The notes under the pieces: generated by a model
Database searches by the model: none
Told to the model about the DNA's origin: nothing
What the model saw: the letters and a program-made list of their open reading frames with translations, nothing else
Shown: positions 1 through 11,188 of the stretch, one piece after another
Layout of the letters: every line of letters starts with the position of its first letter
Numbering within the stretch: the first letter of the stretch is position 1
Position numbers and translations under genes: made by a program
Assembly (NCBI RefSeq): GCF_048544455.1
Contig: NC_133534.1
Location: 88,007,637-88,071,636 of the forward strand
Length of the DNA: 64,000 bases
DNA from: Silene latifolia
Taxonomy: Eukaryota > Streptophyta > Magnoliopsida > Caryophyllales > Caryophyllaceae
Direction: 5' to 3'

Positions 1-838
1 CTAAGAGTCACTAGATGAATGTGATTCTCTTTAATTAGTTAACCCGGTAAAATTGACATCTCACCCCTGGCCGGATCCAGCACGGGTAAAATGTCAAGGG
101 GCAATTGTTAGGCCCAGTTTAGCCTGGTCTGACCATAACCTGGCCTGACTCAACAAGGCTGATTGATCAAGACAAGAACCGGACAAATCTGATCACTATT
201 TAGCTGCTGAAGAGTATTGTGGCAAGAAGACTACTAATTCCTGGAAAGGAAGCCTGATAGTCAGTATATCCTAGCTTGGCGGAGTACTAAAAACAGCCTG
301 GATTAAGCAGATAAACAAGAAATGCGATTATATAAGCCAGATAACCACACCCTATTCTCAAGGAAGACCAAGTCCAAACCTAAAACTATCTAATCCATGA
401 ATCTGGACGGAAAGAGGAAAAGAAGCTAAGGACTGGTTGATTTGAGAACAGGTCAAGCGAACTAATAGGAAGATTGCCCTATTATTCCGGCAACAACTCC
501 TACCTTTGGGGAGAACGTTATACATTTATAACGTTATTCATTGTAACGTTGGGAAGACAGTAGAGAACTATAAATAAGAGAATTTAACAATTGTAAAGGA
601 GATTCACGATCAGTCAATCTTACATATACTTTATCTATTTATTCTTGAGCATTCAGATATTCGTACAATATTGTGTCAGGTCTATCAAAATAATAACAAC
701 ATCATACTTTATACTTATTTCTCTCTTTATCATTCATTTACACTATTCTAATCTGATAGAACTAGATACCCTGATCACTACGTAACTAAGCCGGATCCCT
801 TCAGGAAAATCTTGCTAAAACACCGCTGCATGTCTACA
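1..838 (+). mobile_element. Partial LTR retrotransposon: internal 3' end plus LTR
   Basis: Bases 1-105 look like the 3' end of an internal region and finish with a purine-rich tract (around 93-105). A likely LTR starts at 106 with TGTTAGGCCC and ends with CA near 838, about 733 bases. A TATA-like box (CTATAAATA) lies near 568-577 and is followed by a pyrimidine-rich leader, as expected inside an LTR. No coding region is visible. Sequence just after 838 (ATTTGGCTTGGCG) resembles the start of a primer-binding region, so this could instead be an LTR followed by a degenerate internal region. The family is not identified and the right boundary is uncertain. Confidence 0.5.
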
Positions 839-1284
839 ATTTGGCTTGGCGTGCAGGTGGCCCGTGACTACGGACCGGCAGGCGACATTGCGCCCGCATA
901 TTGTGGAAGTAAACAATGGTAAGTAAATTGTTCTTCAATTTTTTTCTTTTTTTTTCGTTTTTTTAGAGGATTAATAGAAGGTGAATAATCTAAACGATGA
1001 AAGTTACATGAGTTGCTAGTTTAGTTTTAATTTTTTTTGGATGAATAGTTATGTAATTGTTAATGAAAGGCGAAAATAGAGTAGTTCGTTTTTTTATTGT
1101 AGGATGTTTTTAAATATTGAGATACACCTGCATGAAAACCGGATTTTTGGGTTAAAAAATTCATTGAAGTTACATATGTAGTATTATAAAGTTACATATT
1201 ATGGCGCTAAAGTTTGAAGAATATTTGATTGTTAATATTACGGTGTTATTCTGATAAAAGTTAACGGAATTTTTTTATTTTTGA

Positions 1285-2618
1285 GTGGAAGAATGTTGTG
1301 AAGATGTTGAAGATGTAGGGGAAGTGGAATTTTATCACGCATAGCAAGGAGTAGGTGAGGATGAATTTTGTTGTATAGTAGAAAACCAGTTTACGCCATA
1401 TGTTGGGTAGTAGTTCGAATCCATAGAAGAAGCTGTCAAGTTCTATAAGATGTACGCCCTAGCCTGTGGATTTGATGTTCATAAATACACAACGAAGAAG
1501 TGGCGTGACGGATCGGTTAGATCGAAACTTGTAGTATATAACCAGGAGGGTTTTACATATGCAAAGAAGGTGAGCAAATGCAAAGATATACACCGGGCAA
1601 GAGTGTACACACATGTGTTGTTTGATGTGTTCCAAAAAGAGGTAAATCTATCAACGAGTGGACTTTGTGTAAGGGGATTCACCGAGCGGAATGGTGTAGA
1701 GCTGACTAACCTAAAAGATGGCTTGATGGGAAGAGTTTATGACATTCAGTACAAACCAGGTATTAATCGCTGACTTTGTCCCTTTGCAATTTGACTATGT
1801 AAGTTTGTAACTTTAATCTACTGATTGTGTAATTTTAATGGCACATTATGTAACTTTATCAAGATTATGCATTGGAGTAATAAAATCTTTTATTTCCGGA
1901 AGTTACACTTCATGAACTATACAGTTAGATGTATAAATTTTTTGATAAAGTTGATGAGTACATTATACATACTTAATTTGGTTTTTTGTTTGTGTGGAAA
2001 CAAGGAACAAATGAGGCGACATGTACGTGTAGAATGTTTGAACGTACTGGAATCCTATGTAGACACATAATTTCGACATACTCAGGTAATGGTTTGAAAC
2101 AAATATCGGATGGTTACGTGGCTAAAAGATGGACAAAGAATGCAGCCGGCGACACCTCAGATGCGAAGAGTATAATTGATGGGAAACAAATTAAAATGAC
2201 AAAGTTGTGGTCAGAAGTACATGAAACAGTTGGATTACTAAGGGATATGGAGAAGAGTTATGTAGAGAGCTTGTCCAGTTTAATTCGGGAGTTTAGAGAA
2301 AAGCTAAGACCATTAGAGAAGGAATTGACGAAGCAACAAGGAATAGAACAGTTACTAGGTTGTAAGGCCAGCGAAAAGATTACAATATTGCCTCCTAAGC
2401 AGGGGAAAAACAAGGGGACGGGAAAAAGACTGTTATCTTCGAGGACCAAAGCTGCTGCCTAATATGCTAAACCGAAACGAATGTGCAATAATTGTAAGCA
2501 AATGGCACACCATGACAAGAGGAACTGCCCCAATCCATTTGCAGAGAGTCCACCAACATCAGTTCAATATTCTTCAGAGGAGAGTGAGAATAAGGAAGAA
2601 GAAGATGACTCGGATTAG
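1285..2618 (+). pseudogene. FAR1-type MULE transposase, copy 1 (core deleted)
   Basis: The FAR1/FHY3-type family is related to Mutator-like transposases. The FAR1 DNA-binding region is at about 1285-1588 (FESIEEAVKFYKMYAL, GFDVHKYTTKKWRDG) with in-frame stops near 1340 and 1409. The frame then jumps to the region before the SWIM finger (VYTHVLFDVFQKEVNLSTS, up to about 1760). An intron with several TAACTTTA motifs follows. The SWIM zinc finger (CTCRMFERTGILCRH, CXCX9CXH) starts the next exon near 2010. A stop at 2460 precedes a CCHC-like knuckle (CNNCKQMAHHDKRNC) and an acidic tail. The DDE core is absent, so the copy cannot be an active transposase. Confidence 0.8.
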
Positions 2619-3745
2619 TTGTTTGAATTAGTTTTTATTTGGTTATTCAAGGTTGTGGAATTGTTTATTTTTGGATTATGTAGTAGTAAATTTTATATTA
2701 AGGTGATTTATTACTATCAGCTTACAGTGTCAACTATAGTTACACAATGTTGGATTTTAGTTATATGTTTTGTGAAATGAAGTTACAGTTAGTATTATAC
2801 TTGTTTTGGTTTTCCAAATCTTGTTTTTAAGTATGACCATCAACTTGACATTCAAATTTCCATAGCTGAAATGATGAAATGGCAGTGCATTTTGTTGAAA
2901 TATACTTCGGAATTGTTTGTCTAGTAGCATTTTGAAGTGTAACTTTAGAACTAAATTGTGTAACTTCAGTGGGAGTTACAAATTGTACTACTTAATTAAC
3001 ACAAAATGTGGACTAAAATAACAGAAAATATACTTTACAAATATATCAAGGCTGAGTAATTTGAAGTGAAAATAGTGAAACTTTAGAGCGCAGACTCTGT
3101 AACTATAACTGTGGCAAATGAAATTTAGCTCCTTCCAATAGTTGAAAATTTTTTAAGTCTGCCAACAGTATAAAATGGAGTTACACAACGTAGGACTTAA
3201 GTTACAAGTTTTTGAAGTGGAGTTATAGTCATTAGTATAGGATTTCCCGATATTTGTTTTAGTATGACTATCAACTTGACATTTCATATCTTAAATTATT
3301 AAATGGGACTGAAACTTTGTTGACATATACTTTGTAATTTTAGGTATAATAGCATTTAACAGTGAATCTTTACGCGTTTAGTGTGTATCTTCACTTAGAG
3401 TTACACATTGTTTGACTTAAGTTACACAAAATATGAACTGGAGTTATAGAAAAGATAGGATACAAATAACTCAAGGCTGAGTAACTTCAACCCTTTGTTT
3501 TGTAACTTTACTGAATGTATTATGTAACTTTAAGCCATATGTGGTACACGATGAGATATATATACCAAACTGTAATATTGTCCAATGAAGTTACACAATA
3601 CACTATGCGCAAGATAACAAAAATGATGAAAATGGTTACTCAAAACAAGGCTCGCTAATCTTAATTTTAGGACATATTGTTTGCTAAATAGGAACAACGT
3701 TTTAAGCGAAACTTAATATTGTTTCTAGGTACAAAACGATTGACA
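2619..3745. other. MULE spacer rich in AGTTAC/GTAACT motifs
   Basis: AT-rich, non-coding. It lies between the 3' ends of the convergent FAR1-type and Ulp1-like genes. Short motifs of the AGTTACA/TGTAACT type recur in both orientations. The same spacer recurs in copy 2 at 7687-8827, with few differences. No ORF is supported. Confidence 0.6.
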
Positions 3746-4104
3746 TTAATTGAAGTTTTCTATATATTCATACATAATCGAAGAACTTGTAGCCTTCCTC
3801 TGTGATTTGGAGGATTTTGAAAGTATCTTGGCAATTCTCCGCCTAGCTTGAATTGTCTCCCAAAGTTGGTCTTTTCTAGCAACAAAATGATTGACCCTCT
3901 TCAAAAATTTCGCTCGATGGCTGTTCATATCAGCTAGTACAAGGGACGCAGCCAGTTGGATTACCATGTAACACTGATTGGTCTTACTGCCAAGGTACTC
4001 ATGCGTGAAAGGATCACCTTCATACATTAACATGTGAGTCATGGTGAAAATGCCGGACTCCTCATTATTAGCGCAAGGACGGGTCCAATCAAATTTAATC
4101 TGAC
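3746..4104 (-). pseudogene. Ulp1-like C-terminal fragment, MULE copy 1
   Basis: C-terminal part of a Ulp1/SUMO-protease-like (peptidase C48) domain. The motif at the catalytic cysteine site reads EESGIFTM, where functional family members have a DCG core; the serine codon is at 4055-4057. It continues MTHMLMYEGDPF, then a helix-rich end (LVLADMNSHRAKFLKRV) typical of the C48 C-terminus. Everything N-terminal is missing: at about 4104 the sequence jumps into the leader of copy 2. This is a duplicate of 8828-9165. It cannot make a whole protein. Confidence 0.75.
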
Positions 4105-4264
4105 GATGATTAAAACCCTATTTTTGGGTTAACAAATTCATTGAAGTTACATATGTAGTATATAGAGTTATATATTATGGCGCTATAGTTTGAATAATAT
4201 TTGACTGTTAATATTACGGTGTTATTCTGATAAAAGTTAACGGAATTTTTTATTTTTTTGTATA

Positions 4265-7200
4265 GTGGAAGAATGTTGTGAATATATTGAAGATGTAGGG
4301 GAAGAGGAATTTTGTCACGCATTGAAAAGAGTAGGTGATGATGAATTTTATTGGATAGTAGAAAGCCAGTTTATACCATATGTTGGGCAGCAGTTCGAAT
4401 CCATAGAAGAAGCTGTCAAATTCTATAAGATGTACGCCCTAGCCCGTGGATTTGATGTTCGTAAATACACAACGAAGAAGTGGCGTGACGGAATGGTTAG
4501 ATCGAAACTTTTAGTATGTAACCGGGAGGGTTTAATTTATGCAAAGAAGGTGATCAAATGCAAAGATATGGAAGTCTGTTAAAGCACAAGAGAGGGGGTA
4601 GAAAATGATGGAGATAAGTAGAGGAGGAAAAGTAAAGTAAGGAGGTTTGGGTGTAGAGCGAGGGTTAGATTATTCATGATGAAAGGCGTTCTATTAATTG
4701 ACCAATTTCATGCCGGGCACAATCACGAGATTGTAGAAGTTAAAGATAGGAAGTTTCAGAAATTGTCAAGGCGGCTAAATAAGTATCACAAAGGGCTCAT
4801 AGTGTATAACCCAAGGGTTAGTACATTAATTTAAATGTTGTTTGTTATGTTTTTTTTGGGGGGTTAAAGTTACATATTTTCCAAATAAAATTACAATTCA
4901 CTGGGTTAAAGTTACATTGTACATTTTATGTGAATATTTGATATAAAATTACAGTATTATGAGAATGTACTTTTATGAGCATTATTTACAGATTTGTTGA
5001 TTTAAAAGTAAACGACTCAGTTTAGAAGTTACAATGTAGGTGCTTTGTTAAAGTTCTGACCTAAAATTACAGTAGCTGTGTAGTAAAATTACATTGTTAA
5101 GTGATAAAGTTACACTTTCTCTGTTATTTTAAAAGTGAATCAAAGTTCAAAATTATCAAGTTGAAGTTACATATTTGCTGAATAAAGGACACTTAAATTG
5201 TAGATTTTATGCGAACATTTGATATAAAATTAAACTATTAACGCAGTGTAGTTTTATCAGATTTCGAATGAAGTTATAATTTACATGGTCCATTGTTTTA
5301 AGTTAGGTTAGTTTACAATGTTCTCTTAAAATTTCAGAAATTTTGATAACAAATTACATTTCTCAGTTTAGAAGTTACACTGTAGCTGTTATGTGAAAGA
5401 AGTGACTTAAAATTTCAGTAACTAAGAACTAATGTTACAGTATTGATTGTTAAAGTTAAACTTTAGGTTTTATGTGAAAAGTTACTTAAAATTACCCAAT
5501 TATCAGAGAGAAGTTTTATCAGCGGCACACATAATTTACAATATACAGTTTTCATTGGTTTTATGTAGGTGAAATTACATTTTAAGTTAAAGTTATAGTT
5601 CTTGTAAAGTAAAGTTACACTATTCTGGGTTGAAGTTATAGTAGTAGAACTGACAATGTGTTTAAATACAGTTGAAGATAGGTGCTACAAAGACATACAA
5701 AATGTGCAAGGAACATGTGAATGGGTTCGAGAATATTGGAGCGAGTCTAACCGACTTCAAGAATTTTCATAGAGACGTAAAGTGCTACATTAATGAAAGG
5801 GACGGTCAGTTATTCATAGACCGGTTTAACAACATGGCAGAAACACATGAAGATTTTTTTCGATTATGAGGTGAATGTTGATGGTAGCTTGATCAGGGTA
5901 ATATGGGCGGATGGTGTTGGTCGAAGAAAGTACTCGGTTTATGGTGATGGTGTTTCATTCGACCTCACATACTCAACAAACAAGCCCTCCATTGTATTTA
6001 CCCCTTTCACCGGTGATGATAATCATAAACGATCAGTTACTTTTTGTGGTGCGTTAGTTTTTAGGGAGAATGATGAGTATTTTAATTGGGTGTTTAGCCA
6101 GTTTTTGCTTGCGATGGGTGGTAAGGAACCAAAGAATATTATAACAGACCAAGACCCAGGAATTATAAAATATGTTGGGAAAATATTCAAGACGGCTAGG
6201 CACCGTTTCTGCATGTGGCACATCATGAACAAGTTTCCTGTAAAATACGGGAGCAACGCGAAAGATTATCCCGATTTCGTAAAGAAGTTGAATGCCATAG
6301 TGTGGGACGAAGATATTGAAGCAGATGAGTTTGATAGTCGTTGGTGTGAGATAATGAAGGAACATGGAGTTGTTAAGGAACGTGAATGGTTTGAAGAAGT
6401 CTACAATAAAACAAGGCAGGGGTGATGGCCCATTGTAGAGACTTTATAATGGGAAATGTTATGAGGACAACACAAAGATCGGAGAGTGAAAACAATTTTT
6501 TTAAGAGATTTGAGAACAATTCGGGAACTTTAGTCGAGTTTTGGATGCGCTTTGAAAGTGCTATCGACCAACAAAGATATACACGAAAGAAGCGTGATAA
6601 TGAGAACATGCATACATCACCAAAATTGTTAACTCAGGTTCTTATAGACAGACACGGGGTAAGAGTGTACACACAAGTGGTGTTTGATGTGTTCCAAAAA
6701 GAGGTAAATCTATCAACGAGTAGACTTTGTGTAAGGAGATTCACCGAGCAGAATGGTGTATAGCTGACTAACCTAAAACATGGCTTGATGGGAAGAGTTT
6801 ATGATATTCAGTACAAACCAGGTATTAATCGCTGACTTTGTCCCTTTGCAATTTAACTATGTAAGTTTGTAACTTTAATCCACTGATTGTGTAATTTTAA
6901 TGGCACATTATGTAACTTTATCAAGATTATGCATTGGAGTAATAAAATCTTTTATTTCCTGAAGTTACACTTCATGAACTATACAGTTAGATGTATAAAG
7001 TTTTTGATAAAGTTGATGAGTACATTATACTTAATTTGGTTTTTTGTTTGTGTGGAAACAAGGAACAAATAAGGCGACATGCACGTGTAGAATGTTTGAG
7101 CGTACTAGAATCCTATGTAGACACTTAATTTCGATATACTCAGGTAACGGTTTGAAACAAATACCGGACGGTTACGTGGCTAAACGATGGACAAAGGATG

Positions 7201-7686
7201 CAGCTGGCAACACCTCTAACGTGAAGAGTATAATTGATGGGAAACAAATTAAAATGACAAGGTTGTGTACAGAAGTACATGAAACAGTTGGATTACTAAG
7301 AGATATGGAGAAGAGTTATGTAGAGAGCTTGTCCAGTTTAATTTGGGACTTTAGAGAAAAGCTAAGACCATTAAGGAAGGAATTGACGAAGCAACAAGAA
7401 ATAGAATAGTTACTAGGTTGTAAGGCCAGCAAAAAGATTACAATATTGCATCCTTAGCAAGCGAAAAACAAGGGGACGGGAAAAGACTGTTATCTTCGAG
7501 GACCAAAGTTGCTGCCAAATATGTTAAACGAAAACGAATGTGCAATAATTGTAAGCAAATGGCACACCATGACAAGAGGAACTGCCCCAATCCGTTTGCA
7601 GAGAGTCCACCAACGTCAGTTCAATATTCTTCAGAGGAGAGTGAGAATGAGGAAGAAGAAGACGACTCGGTTAATTGTTTGAATTA
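4265..7686 (+). pseudogene. FAR1-type MULE transposase, copy 2
   Basis: The most complete FAR1-type transposase here. Exon 4265-4815 (after a TATAG acceptor) holds the FAR1 domain: QQFESIEEAVKFYKMYAL, KYTTKKWRDG, then in a shifted frame FGCRARVR and FHAGHNHEI, giving the C and H ligands of a WRKY-GCM1-like finger. An AGTTACA-rich intron runs to about 5670. Next comes KTYKMCKEHVNGFENIG, then a one-base shift in a T run near 5857. The MULE DDE core follows: FDLTY (first Asp at 5961-5963), ITDQDPG, CMWHIM. Another shift is near 6422 and a stop near 6761. The SWIM finger CTCRMFERTRILCRH, a stop near 7409, a CCHC-like knuckle and an acidic tail end at 7686. Clearly inactive. Confidence 0.85.
4868..5619 (+). 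repeat. AGTTACA motif array in FAR1-type intron
   Basis: Seven exact AGTTACA copies on the same strand, starting at 4868, 4910, 5027, 5108, 5165, 5373 and 5613. Many near matches (AATTACA, AGTTATA, AGTTAAA) lie between them. The spacing is irregular. The array fills the intron between the FAR1-domain exon and the DDE exon. Confidence 0.8.
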
Positions 7687-8827
7687 GTTTTTATTTGGTT
7701 ATTCAAGGTTGTGGAATTGTTTATTTTTGGATTATGTAGTAGTAAATTTTATATTATGGTGGTTTATTACTATCAGCTTACAGTATCAGCTGTAGTTACA
7801 CAACGTTGGATTTAAGTTATATGTTTTGTGAAATAAAGTTACAGTCAGTAGTATAGTTGTTTTGGTTTTCCAAATCTTGTGTTTAAGTATGACCATCAAC
7901 TTGACATTCCATAGCTGAAATGAGGAAATGGCAGTGCAGTTTGTTGAAATATACACCAGAATTGTTTGTCTAGTAGCATTTAGAAATGTAACTTTAGAGC
8001 TAAATTGTGTAACTTCAGTTGGAGTTACAAATTGTACTACTTAGGTTACACAAAATGTGGACTGAAATAACAGAAAATATACTTTATAAATATATCAAGG
8101 CTGAGTAATTTAAAATGAAAATAGTGTAACTTCAGAGCGCATACTCTATAACTATAGCTGTGGCAAATGAAATTTAGCTCCTGTTAATAGTTGAAAATAT
8201 TTTAAGTCTGCCAACAGTATACAATGGAGTTACACAACATAGGACTTAAGTTACAAGTTTTTGAAGTGGAGTTATATTCATTAGTATTGGATTTCCCAAT
8301 ATTTGTTTTAGTGTGACTATCAACTTGACATTCCATATCTTAAATTATTAAATGGGACTGAAACTTTGTTGACATATACTTTGTAATTGTAGGTATAATA
8401 GCATTTAACAGTGTAGCTTTACGCGTTTAGTGTGTATCTTCACTTGGAGTTACACGTTGTGTGACTTAAGTTAAACAAAATATAAACTGGAGTTACAGAA
8501 AAGATAGGGTACAAATAACTCAAGGCTGAGTAACTTCAACCCCTTGTTTTGTAACTTTAGTGAATGTATTATGTAACTTTAAGCCATATATGGTACACGA
8601 TGACATATATATACCAAACTGTAATATTGGCAATTGAAGTTACACAATACACTATGCGCAAGATAACAAAAATGATGAAAATGGTTACTCAAAACAAGGC
8701 TCGATAATCTTAATTTTAGGACATATTGCTTGCTAAATAGGAACAACGTTTTAAGCGAAACTTAATATTGCTTCTAGGTACAAAAAGATTGACATTAATT
8801 GAAGTTTGCTACATATTCATACATAAT
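7687..8827. other. MULE copy 2 spacer, AGTTACA/TGTAACT-rich
   Basis: Copy of the 2619-3745 spacer, between the convergent FAR1-type and Ulp1-like genes. AT-rich, without coding potential, dotted with AGTTAC motifs in both orientations (for example TGTAACTTTA near 8570). No terminator or other signal can be named. Confidence 0.6.
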
Positions 8828-9575
8828 CTAAGAACATGTAGCCTTCCTCTGTGATTTGGAGGATTTTGAAAGTATCTTGGCGAGTCTCCGCCTAGCTTGA
8901 CTTGTCTCCCAAAGTTGGTCTTTTCCAGCAACAAAATGATTGACCCTCTTCAAAACTTTAGCTCGATGGCTGTTCATATCAGCTAGTACAAGGGACGCAG
9001 CCAGTTGGATTACCATGTAACACCGTTTGTTCTTACTACCAAGGTCCTCATGCGTGAAAGGCTCACCTTCATACATTAACATGTGAGTCATGGTGAAAAT
9101 TCCGGACTCCTCATTATTAACGCAAGGACGGGTCCAATCAAATTTAATCTGACGATGATTAAAATCGGCAACCTCGCTTCCTCTTCCCTCAAAACCTTTA
9201 TAGTCCAAGTAGTCGCTCATTGCAGATACCTACACATAATTTAGTAAATAAGAGGCTTTGCAAAAAGAAGAAGTCTGGCCAAAAAGTTAATATTGCCATA
9301 AAATTTACTAGTATATAAGCTACTTTGCAAACGTTGGACTTCTTCGGGTCCGAGTGTTTCTGGTTGTCAAGGATGTCCATCGTTCTTGAGTTGAAATTGA
9401 TACACACGCATGCCAGATGGTCATCTATGTTAATTGGTATGAAAATAAAACTTGCACCCAAGTTGATCGTGCTGCCACATTCGGTGACGAAGATGTCCCA
9501 AACTTTGTAAAGCATATATTAGTTCTTATTGCTGGGTGTGGATTGAGAAGGTGTATCCATCAGTTACGTGAGAAC
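8828..9575 (-). pseudogene. Ulp1-like protease domain (3' part of the copy 2 gene)
   Basis: C48-type catalytic region of the Ulp1-like gene. The upstream exon (about 9575-9310) reads SFIFIPINIDDHLACVCINF, giving the catalytic His (codon 9417-9419), then DILDNQ with the Asp (codon 9366-9368). After an intron, exon 9232-8828 reads DYLDYKGFEGRGSEVADF, then EESGIFTM: the cysteine site is Ser (TCC, codon 9104-9106) and the preceding Asp is Glu. A stop lies near the start of the upstream exon. The gene continues beyond the Athila-like insertion at 20430 and the Tekay-like insertion at 30786. Ulp1 enzymes process and remove SUMO; this copy has His and Asp but not the Cys nucleophile. Confidence 0.8.
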
Positions 9576-11066
9576 TGATACGTGCATATTGTATAGTCTT
9601 TTTAGCCTATTTTAGCACGTATTTCCATGTACTTTCGCACTGTTTATATTGCATTTTGCCCCGAATTGGCTACTTTGGTTCGTTTTGTCCGTTTTGTAGG
9701 AATCAACGTAAAAGTAGTGAAATCGTACCATTCTCGTCCTTTTTGCATGCATTTTGAGGAGACAGGATTTTTTAGAGTGAGATCTTGCATTGGGATGCAT
9801 GAAGGAACGGTTTACGAGGTAGTCGGTCACGAGTTGGAAATATACCACAAAAGACATGCTAAACTATAGCTGAGAATGGTTTCTATAGCTGAGAATGGTT
9901 GATCGAATAATATTTTACTCAATCAAGAAGCGCTGGAATTAAAGGTTACTCGATCGAGTAACAATTATACTCGATCGAGTAGATTATCTGGAGAAATGCT
10001 CGATCGAGTGGTTTCAGACTACTCGATCGAGTGGTTTTGGCTTTCATGGGCTTTAATTAGTCCGTGAACGTATTTTAGCTTATGGACTTAGTTCATTTTC
10101 TATTTAAATGCAGCATAACTAGGTCATTAGGATCTAATCTATTCTATTAAGTTTTATCCTACTTTTCATCTTTGACAAAAAAGACTGCGTTGCTCTTTTC
10201 CTTTCACTGTAACTTTTCTTTCGGGGTTATTTAGCTCGGATTTGTTCGTTCTTTACGCCGGATTCTTGCGATTGCAATCTCTTCCTCCCTTTTAATATTA
10301 ATCTCTCTTTTATTCATCTTAATTACTTGTTTTGCTCTCTCTTAATTTCTGCCCTAATCTTTGTTTATGCATTTTAATTGCTATTTCATCATGCTTTACA
10401 TTAGTTATTTCAATATTGTTATTATTGACAACATTAGCGATATGAGTAGCTAAATCATTTCATGTTGGGATGAGGGGATCTACGGTAGAAATGTGACGAT
10501 GTAGTAAATAGGTTAGATGAATTAATTGTGAAACTCTGTCCCCATAGCAAAATAACTGTATCTACCGACTTAGTTGAGTGCACGCTTCTAAGTCACCCTT
10601 TTAACCTAGTTAAATTTAATCCTGGATCGTAAGATTGGACTAAATAGACTTGCTTTGAACAGTAGACTACCCTGACGAGGACATAAGTTAAGTTAGTGGG
10701 AATCTAGGGTAGAAAGTGGACCGGAAGGACCTTTCCATATCCGTCTCGCAGTAGTTTATCAAGGTTGTTTACAGTTGAGTCACTAGACTACCGTAGTGAA
10801 CCGAAATCCTGACATGTCCCCTCTCTATTGATAGTTTAATCTCATTTTCTGCCTTTATCGCTCTTTCCTTGCTTCTCTTCCTTTACACTTTTAGTTTAGA
10901 AAATCAATTACAACCCCCCCTTCCCCCCCCCCCCCCCCTCTCCTTTTGTGACCAAATAGACGGACCTTTACAGATATCTTGCCTCCCTGAGGAGATCGAC
11001 CTGACTTCCCTAGCTATACAGTTAGATTAGTTAGTTATTTTTGATAAGTATATGACAGCCCTGTCA
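9576..11066 (+). repeat. 5' LTR of Athila-like element 1
   Basis: Starts TGATACGTGC and ends CCTGTCA. It carries ACTCGATCGAGT palindromes at 9948, 9969, 9998 (one change) and 10021, and a TATA-like TATTTAAA at 10101-10108, about 70 bases after the last palindrome. A long poly-C tract lies at about 10913-10940. A segment of about 85 bases near 10970-11050 is absent from the 3' LTR. Confidence 0.9.
9948..10032. promoter_or_regulatory. ACTCGATCGAGT palindrome cluster upstream of LTR TATA box
   Basis: Four copies of the 12-base palindrome: 9948-9959, 9969-9980, 9998-10009 (GCTCGATCGAGT) and 10021-10032. More decayed copies lie between 9895 and 9935. The position just upstream of TATTTAAA suggests a promoter-proximal binding array; that role is inference. 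Confidence 0.6.
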
Positions 11067-11071
11067 AATTT

Positions 11072-11089
11072 TGGCGCCATTGCTGGGGA
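11072..11089 (+). other. Primer-binding site, Asp-tRNA type
   Basis: TGGCGCCATTGCTGGGGA starts five bases after the 5' LTR. It matches the pattern used by Athila/Tat elements, complementary to the 3' end of plant tRNA-Asp, with two apparent changes from the usual form. Confidence 0.8.
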
Positions 11090-11188
11090 GGCAGTTGCCC
11101 TATCTGTCTTTGTTTCGTTTATTTTATCCGTCTCAGGGAATTTTTATTCCTTGAGGCAGTTCTTATTTATTTTCTTTCAGTGTTGTGT

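Larger units (their letters stand above)
900..4104 (+). mobile_element. MULE copy 1, internally deleted tandem duplicate
   Basis: This stretch repeats the start of MULE copy 2 (4105-9165) in the same order: AT-rich leader, FAR1-type exon, SWIM exon, AGTTACA-rich spacer, and the C-terminal piece of a - strand Ulp1-like gene. Homology starts near 1135 and stops abruptly near 4104, inside the Ulp1-like exon, where the sequence returns to the leader. About 2.08 kb present in copy 2 (about 4572-6653, holding the DDE transposase core) is missing here near base 1588. 839-1134 is AT-rich with poly-T runs and no recognised feature. Terminal inverted repeats were not found, which fits the known class of non-TIR MULEs. 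Confidence 0.7.

Noticed and set aside
9627..9869. 80-codon + ORF in Athila-like LTRs, also at 19072-19314
   Set aside because: LTR copies of one sequence, upstream of the TATA box; no domain. Antisense ORFs there are shadows.
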